DNA from: a virus
Reading direction: 5' to 3' (one strand)
IMG/VR virus record: IMGVR_UViG_3300040751_000904
Coordinates: 1-20,066 of that record
Length of the DNA: 20,066 nucleotides
Each line of letters starts with the position of its first letter. Position 1 is the stretch's first letter. The position numbers and the translations under genes are program-made. This document shows positions 8,101 through 17,100 of the stretch, in pieces. Below the pieces are notes generated by a model, which searched no databases, was not told where the DNA came from, and was given only the letters and a program-made list of their open reading frames with translations.

Positions 8101-11100
8101 ATTGCGAACCTGAGATTACAACAGTCGGAGCACTAGTGTATCCGCTACCAGGATTAGTAACTTTAATACTAGTAATTTTTCCATATCCTAAATATGCCTT
8201 AGCAGTTGCACCTGTGCCGCCGCCGCCTATTAGAGTAACAATTGGTTCAAACGTAAATCCTGAGCCGCTGTTTCTAATTTTAACTTCATTTATTTTATAT
8301 CCAATATTATCTTTCCAATTTTTACGTGGATACACAGATGTGTCAAAGGTTTCATCAACAATTTCTCCATCTACTATTTTAGCGTTACTTGCTTCAAACG
8401 TCTTGTTAACATTGTTGTAGGTAGGCGGCAAATCAAAGTCACTAATAGAAGTATTAGTCGAGTCTATAGCTGTATACTGGCTTACAAATTCTCTTATCTT
8501 TGTTGAATATGGTTTAAATTCTTCAACAAACTTTTTATAGCTTGTTAGATTATCATTATTAAATGTTATATCTTGTTGACTTAGTGATTCTCTATTATGT
8601 TTTGCTTTTACAAAACTAGTTTTAAACATCCAATCAACTGACTGTTGCTCTGACATTACATAACGTAATGCAGCCATAAACAATTGATTGTATTCAGTTG
8701 CTAGTTCACCGACAAAAATATTATCTCTAATAGTTTCAAGTATAATTCTCAATTCAACACTTGGATTATTGTCGTAAAAATTGCTATCAAAACTACGGTT
8801 ATCAAATCCTACAGTATTCTTTGAATAATCATATAATAAATCTTTAAATTGTATAGTGCCGTTTTCTCGACCAATTGTATTATAATTAATTGTATAGTCT
8901 TCGCTGTCTTGATTGTCTATTTTTTGTAGAAGTAGCCAGCCGCCAGTACCTACATTTTCAATTTTAACAATGTCTCCTATATTGTCATCTAAACTCGGTA
9001 GTAAATAAGATCCCTGAATTGTATCAGTAATATTAGTGAACTGATTAAACCCGTCTGCATACCAATCTACATAGTCCCAATATAAATCTACATTATAGCT
9101 CTGTAGCTTTCTTCTATACCAAGATGATTCTGTTCCATCCCAAGAATACAATGCCCATTTGTTTTGTATATTGCTATCTGAATTAACTAATACAGTAAAC
9201 GGTCTAACAGTTATTGAAGTTGCACTGTTATACCCACTGCCCGCGTTAGTAATATCTACACTTATAATTTGACCTAAATTGTTAATATTTACATTAAATT
9301 CTGCACCTTTTCCTTCACCGTTAATTTTAAAACTAGGAGCAACTTTGTAGCCTCGGCCTGCATCTGTGATATTAACTCTAGAAATTCTGCCATTAGTAAT
9401 GATAGGAGTTAATATTGCTGGCGAAACTTTATTTGTACTAACAAACGTAAGTTCTGATAATGTGTCAATTGCAGTATCATATTCTTGAGATATTAGTGTA
9501 GGAACTTCGTCTTTAATACTTAATTTTGAAATATCATATTCGTCTACTATAAGATTTTCAGAAAGTTTTAGATTTATTCTCTCAATAGTTTGTTTCAGTG
9601 CTTCAAATCTATTAACAAACATACTTTGTCTTGGGCGATTTTGTACGCCATAACGATTTTTAACAGTAATTGTCGGATCTGGAACAATTCTATTATTATC
9701 ATCAAAGCCAATTAAACTATCAAACCATTTACGCTCAATATCAGGATCAGGTCTACTTGTGTTTAGTCCATCTGATATTAATTTATACTGACTATGTAAG
9801 TTTTGTGTTTTCTTTGGACCTGTTGAATATTTAATGTTTAGCACTAAATCATTATTATCAATAAAGGTATCAAAATTGTTAAGCACAAATTTATTGCTAG
9901 ATAGCAAACTTAAGAACGGATATCCTTGTGTTCTAGGATTTTCAATTAGTGCTGCAATATCACGTATACTTAGTCTTCTATTTTCCATTACAGGAACTGT
10001 AACTTTATTAACTACCCAGAAGTAATACTTATTACCAAATGTTTTGCTTACTTCATCGTATGTAATTTTAGTTGAATATTTTGTATCGCCATACAAACTT
10101 GTGCCACTGATCTTAGCTGCTATACCATCCGGCGTATCTGCAATGCTATCCCATATACTAGGGATAAAGTTACTCTCAACCCACTCAAATACATCAATTC
10201 TTGCTCCAGGTGTTAATTTGTTCCACGCATTTTTTTGGAAAGTTGTCGAACTTTGATATGCATATTCAAATTTTGCACTATTAATATTCCACCACACTTG
10301 TCCTGTATGCTTATCTGTCCATGCTCTATTAGGATCTACTAAGCTATCCGCTGTATTGCCTGTATTATACACTGCCGGATCGAATGGCGTTTTGAATGTA
10401 ATCTCTTGATCAGCAGGACCTGCTATTTTTCCTTGTACAGGATCAATATAATCAATATAACTCACAATTCTATTTTCACGCTTGTTGTATAAGAAAGCGC
10501 CTCGAATATTATCAACATCAACTGGAGTAATACCTTCGCTAATAACCTTCCATGCAAATGTATTTTTATTTTTTCTAAAGTCTAGTAATTGTCCCTTTGT
10601 ACTATTATTAACTTGATCTGGCATACCAATATAAACGTGGTTACCATTAGTATAAATGTTTTCGCCAAATGTAGTTTGAGTTAAAGGATATCTAAACTGT
10701 TCTGAATATATTAACGAGTTGTTAATTGTTTCGTAAACGTATACAACGCCTTTGTCAAGTTTTATGTTTGCAAAATTTGTAAATCCATTATCAAAAGTAG
10801 TGTTAACTGTTGATACGTTAGAAGCATTATCTAACACATACGACGATAATACAGGATTATCGTCGTCGTCGATTCCTACTTGAGGCTGCAACTCTAATAA
10901 TGTACTATGAACATCAAAAATAGTCGGTATTGTCTGATCACCGTTTAAGCTTGATACTGCTAAGTTATCTGTGCCAAAATCTAAACCAAACCCAAAACCT
11001 TCACTTTCCTCATTTTGTGGCGGTGTTAGTGTTTGATTAGCAATTCTAGTTATACCGTCAGTATCCAACAATCCAAATTTTCCATCTGCTTGTTGAGTAT

Positions 11101-14100
11101 AAATGTACACAACACCTTGATTAATTTTGTTAGTGTCTACTAACATTGAACTAACTGCAATTTGTGTGCCGTCAGGACTTAATGAAACTTTATCTGCCCA
11201 CGCTGTGACATTATCTGGTGCGGTAATTACTTGATCTAATTGAAACTTGTTACCAATTTCTCGATAAATTGCAATTTTTGTATTTACTGTACTATCTAAA
11301 TCTGCTTCATGTTGTTTACTTGTTACAATTAATACCTGTGCATCAGTACTAATATCAAAACTTTTACTAAATTCTAATATGTTTTCAGCTGGATCAAAAA
11401 CATCTTCGTTAAAGAAAGCATTTGCAGTTAAGTTTGGCAAGTATCCTAGGTAGTCAACATCTGTACTAATGCGTGTCCAAGAATTATTTGACACACTAGG
11501 AATTGTTGCTCCGACTGCTATATTAGTAGTAGCTTTCCATAGTTTGTTATCTTGTACAACAATACTGCCAGATTTGTAAGTATAACTATTATCAAAATCG
11601 CCACGATAATTTGAGTCTTTGCCATGCTGCCAGCTAATTTTGTTCCAATAAATTGGATCAAGAATAACATTTTGTGTCGCTGTTGTTGCTTTACGACAAA
11701 TGTAATAATCATCTTTATAGATAACAATATCACCTATTTGGTAAGCAGCTAATTGATATTCACCTTTAAAACTGTCTGTTGATTTAGTACCATGACGGAA
11801 AATTTCAATTGATCCAGGATGCACTCTGCGTTCTGTAGAATCGTCGCCTGGTAGAACAACACTGTCTGTGCCTACTAACAGTGTGTAATAGTTTCCAGTT
11901 TGTACAATTGCAACTTTGGATCCGAAATATCTATTAGCTGTGCGATATTCTGATATAAATGTATGTTGATATCTATAAGTTCCATCACGCAATCTTCTAT
12001 AGATTGCTACAGCACCTTCATTATTAAGTGATATTTCTGTTCCAAACTTGTCAGCAGGAATATTATAAATTTGTGTGTAATCTTTGTTTAAACTATAAGG
12101 TGGATTTGAAAAACGTTGTACACCGTCTTCTTGAGTTTCATCAAAGAACCAGTATTCTTCGTCAGTAATGGCAGGATTGTTAACTACTGGAAAATTAGTT
12201 GTACCAGCAGTAGGACCTGTTTCAAACACTATATCATTAGTAAATACAATTAACTTACCAACTAACGAATTGCCTAATACTATACTATTATTAATATCTG
12301 TTACAATTCCAATTGTACGATCAACATCAGTAACTCCGCCTCTAATATTAGGATTAACTGTATTATTATTACCAGACTTTCTGCGAATTTGGAATCGTCC
12401 AATATTTGATTGTTCTAGCCATTCTCCGCTTATTATTTTTAGATAAACTCTAATATTGTTAAATTTACGTTGCATAAACATTACTTCAGCACTACTAGTT
12501 GTAATACTAGTAAGTGCAAGGCCGCCTTGCCCGTCTCTTGGTATTTGAACATCTTCAACAATATCGCCTACTTGTGGTTCATATGCAAACCCTTCAAAAT
12601 CAAATTCTGTTAATTCGAAATCAATGTATCCATCCCATAAATCTACAATAGTTTGTTGTTTATTTAAAATATCATATGTAAAGCCTGCCCCTGCAACATC
12701 AACTACTCTGTTATCAAGATTATATAATCTAAATTCTGTAAGGGCGGGAACTGTTAAGTTGTCACTAAATGTCCTGCCTACTCGCGCTATCCATTTGTTA
12801 GTTAGCTGCTCTTCTTCGGTGCCGCCGATACCATCAGCACCAGATGGGTCTCCGCGATATGATAGATTACTAATAAAACTTGCTTGATTCTTATTAGTGA
12901 CATATGACCCAATTGCTCCTACAGTATCTTGGATATTATAATACTTATTTAGGTCTCTTAATTGTATTCCGGGGGTCAAAAGGTCAATATCTGTATTAGT
13001 TCTAATATCAGCATAAACTAATCCTCGACCTGGATCATAATATGTGCCGTTGTTTGAATATTCAAATCCGCTAATTAATGTGCCTGTTTCGTCTTTTTCG
13101 CCTGTGTTAATATACCAAAAGCCGTCAACTGCATCAGTTGTACTGTATGTTGATTCTTCAGTATAAAATCCTACAAAACTCAATTCGTTAATAAACAATT
13201 CGCCATTAATATTAAAGACACCGTTAGTATCCTTGACGTAAATAACTGCACTGTCTTTACGTGTTCCTACATAAAATACTTCAGCTGCGCCCGTATCAGT
13301 TGTAACAATGTCTCCTACTTCGGGCAGCGACACAAATGTATCAACAAAGAATATGTGATCAATTTTTTCGACAATTGTGTGACCTTGGCTTAACCATTCT
13401 GGAGTTATTTGAGTAATTTTATTATCAAACGGCAAGAATACATCTAATGTAGGATATGCATAACTACGTCTGTTCCAGAACAAATTAAGTGTATCACCTG
13501 CTGTTGTACCAATATACATATCTCTCGGCGCACGTACTAATAAATGAGTAATGTTACTGTTGTTTAAACCAGGATCGCCTGCAACTAATAAATTTAAAGT
13601 TGTACTATCAGCATCAGCAGAGGATGCAATATTTATATATGTATCAAATGTACTAAATGGTTGATTTGCAATTTCTGGCAGAATTTCTCTGTTTACTTTC
13701 CACAAACTTTCTCTATAACGTACAATATCATTTTTAATATATGTTGCATCAGGTTGGAAATCAAACGTGCTTAATCCTGTGCTAGCATCTGTTTTATATG
13801 CTAGTCGAGTCTTAACATTGCTTGCTTGCGGAATACCTACTACAAGATATTCACCATCTGGCGACACTGCAATACTTCTACCAAAGTCTGAATCAGTAAT
13901 ATCAAAATATTCTGCAGGACTATCTGTTAGTGTCCATTTTGAAGATGCTAAGTCATCTTCAAAAGACTCAGAGCTAGTATGTTGTTCTGTCGATATATAA
14001 TATTTTGGAATATTATTCGTAGTATATATTATTTTTGTATCTATTAGATAAAGAGTGTTTTCTTTCCAGCGCACTGCATCATCGAGGGTAATTTCTTGAT

Positions 14101-17100
14101 CTAGTATTAAATTGTTTTGTTCTCTAGTTCTGCGATATACCGAAACTTTACCGTTTAAGTCATTTGGCGATGATACAAAGACATTGTTATTATTTTTTGT
14201 TGCAGCAACACTATCACTAAACCCCTGATCAGTACTGTCATATAAAGACGGGTTAACAATATTTTGAGAATTTTCATAAACTGAAGTATTTTCTAATACG
14301 GCCCAATCACTGTTATAAGTGTCAATCCATAACTTTTGTTTACTATAAAGATCTTGACTTATTGCAGAATTAATTTCTAACACGCTACTGACTCGTATAT
14401 TTCTTAATTTAGAAACTGCAAACAGTTCGTCTTCAAAGTCTGTTATTTCGTTATCTAACGGAACTCTTATACGAGCAGTATTTAGATTAATACTATCAAC
14501 TTCATACAATCCATTTATTGAATACTGTGTTGCGCTGCGAATGCCAATATATTCTCCAACAGTGAATACACCGGTGGCCCATTTATCTAATGTTATTTCT
14601 ACTAACTGTAATCCGTTTACTGCTATTTCAGTTATATCAGAATTTATACTTAGCACATTTACATTAGCTCTGATTAGTTGCATAACTGTCCAAGATTTAT
14701 TGTCAGTATCAGTTATCCAAATTGTGTCGCCTAATCCAATTTGATTAGTGTCAACTGCTGAAAGATCAAGAAGATTATTAACAACATAATCAACGTCGTC
14801 CTCATTTGTATAACCAGAAGTTCTAATATATTCATTAGTTAATGTTTTAGTTGGAAGCGGTGCATGTGTATAATCTGCAGGTTTGTCAAAAACTTCATTT
14901 GGTAAAATTCTGTAAATCTTATCAAAGTTAGTTGCAGGCAATGTGTTTACAAGCTCAACTGCTTGGGGCGACTCTTGCATCTTTTCTTGTTGTAAGTTAT
15001 ACTCAACTTGCTGAATATCATCTACTGCACCATAGCGCCCAACTTGTATTGCCCATTCTTCATAAAAATCTAAGTTGTCAGCAGTATTGCCAAGCGCATC
15101 AAATAGTTTAGTAAACACATTCATTGTGCCTTTGTCTGCAATAGCACCACGATAGAATTTAAACTGACTTACATCGTCATTAATAATGTTAGCAAGGTAC
15201 TGACGTTTTTGATAACCTATTAAGTGTTGCGCCATCTTCTGCTGTTCAACATCAAAGCTGTCACTATCTAAATCATAAAAATCAGTAAACTGCGTAACTC
15301 TGTAATCAAAGTTAGTCATTAATTGAGATGTTGGTTTTTCGTTTAATTGGTACCAATTATTAGAATTAAAATTTTGCGAACCTGTAACATTAGCAGTTGC
15401 TACATAATAGTATTGTTTATATTTTACAATATCGCCAATTACATAATCTTTCCACTGTGACCAATCAGTAAATCTTGCATCATCGTATACAAATCCGGGA
15501 ATGTTTAATCCACCGTTCCAGTTATCTGATCTATATCCGTTAACACGTATTCTATCTTGTCTATATCCTGTTGTAGGATTGTAAATATTATCATTAAAGT
15601 CTGTTATATTATCTAATAATATAACATGTTCTTTTTGTACTAACGGCAGTGATGCATGATAAAGGCCTTCGTCTGTTCCAACAACTTCAATGCCAAAACT
15701 ATTTTGCTCTCTTAACAAACTATTAAATTCTGCATCTAAAAACAAACCGTCTGCTTTAAAAATGTTATAGCCGTAAAAATCATCTTTAATATTATCAACG
15801 ACATAGTAATCTCTAGCAAACTCTAATAGATTTGCGCCCGGGCTTATCGTAATTAGTGCACTTTCAGACCATCCTTGTGTTGTCCAAAACAAAAATTCTT
15901 TTGCGCTTTGACTCCAATTTTCAACAGTATTAGTGTCTTTAGATACTGCTTCAAAACTAAACCCAATTTCTTTTTGTCTTACACCGTAACCTAAAATAAA
16001 ATCAACAACTTCTTGTGCTGTGTTAATACGAGAACCGTACTGCAACTCTTTAAGTTGTGTAGTATCAAAATCTCTTTTAAACTTTGCAGTTTTTCCTCCA
16101 GTTAATGGCAATGCAGGAAGTTTAACTATATTATCAGTGTCAAATGTTCTACTACTAGTAAAAGAGTTAATAACTCTATAATATGCATTATTATGTAATA
16201 ATACTTCGCCACTTATATAAGATGTGTCGCTATCCCACTCAACTACTTTTTCAGAGATTCCGCCTACAGTTACAGTAGGTCCAGTTGATCCTGTATACGG
16301 TTCATAATATTCAAAATATGGCTTTTCTAAATTGTAGCCACGAATTACATATCCTAATTCAGTACGTTCTATAATAATGCCACTATAAATTGCTAATTCA
16401 TTGGGACTACTAGTATTTAAAAATACTTGATAGTTTTCTTGTGGTACAAAAATTCCGTCTTGGGTAAGTTCTTGTGTAGGTGAACGACTATCAAGTATTA
16501 AGTTAAACTTTTCTTTGCTAGTAAATCCTGCAATTTTAAGACCTATTTGATTAGTAATTGATTGTAGTTCTGTTTTATAACCATCATACACAGTTAATAT
16601 ATCGCTTGCAACGAGATTATAGATGTAGTTTACTAACCCTGATGTATTAGTACGTACAGATGATTCAAAAGTGTTAGGCAATTTTAAATCTTTAATAACA
16701 ATTGGCTTATTAGTTTCTGTATCAACCCACTGATTTGCTAAGTTTTTAGATGTTCTTGAAACATCAAACCCTAGTCCCATTGTTTTTGCAGGTTGATTTA
16801 ACGTCATTGCAGTTAATACAGCAAATGGATATTCTGAACTTCTGCGCCAGGCAGTTTCTACTGGAGAATAATCGCCAAATTTGAAATTTTTAGTTGAACT
16901 TGATAACTGAAAGTTTTTAACATATCTACTATCTAACGGAGATAACAGTTTACCAGTGCTATCAACTGGAATAAAGTTAGTTAAGCCAGGACGAACATAG
17001 TTTAAGTCAATTCTAGTATTAAGTGGATCGGCGATGCGGCCTTCTTCTAAATCTTTCCAAAGAACTAAATTGTCGCCAGTGTACGGAGCAGGACCATAAA

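Larger units (their letters stand above)
10530..14230 (-). other. Discontinuous FG-GAP_2-like beta-propeller, about seven blades
   Basis: Blade-like units follow the plan F-[GS]-x-S-[VI]-[AS]-[VL], then L-x-V-[GS], then G-x-[VI]-x-[VI]-[YF]-x-R. Approximate positions in protein order: 14085-14230 (FSDSVAATK...GKVSVYRR), 13790-13895 (FGRSIAVSPDGEYLVVGIP), 11955-12055 (FGTEISLNNEGAVAIYRR, apparently shortened), 11785-11935 (FGSKVAI...GSIEIFRHG), 11215-11385 (FSKSFDIS...TKIAIYRE), 11045-11205 (ADKVSLSPDGTQIAVSS...GVVYIYT), 10690-11015 (GFGFGLDFG...GVVYVYE) and 10530-10680 (FGENIYTNGNHVYIGMP). Seven full units plus a degenerate one fit a closed seven-bladed ring. The fold is inferred from motif periodicity. 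Confidence 0.68.

Noticed and set aside
10855-10875. CGTCGTCGTCG trinucleotide run
   Set aside because: It is four Asp codons in GIDDDDNPV in an otherwise normal coding region, too short to call a microsatellite or a calcium-binding motif.
11518-11733. A 71-residue frame on the minus strand inside the giant gene
   Set aside because: It is out of frame with the giant protein over CBM-like modules 5 and 6, whose motifs are intact in the main frame. There is no evidence of independent translation.
13630-13637. Exact TATAAATA on the minus strand
   Set aside because: It matches the T4 late consensus but lies inside the giant coding sequence (codons for Tyr-Ile-Asn) with no gene start downstream. 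An 8-mer of only A and T is expected by chance in DNA this AT-rich.
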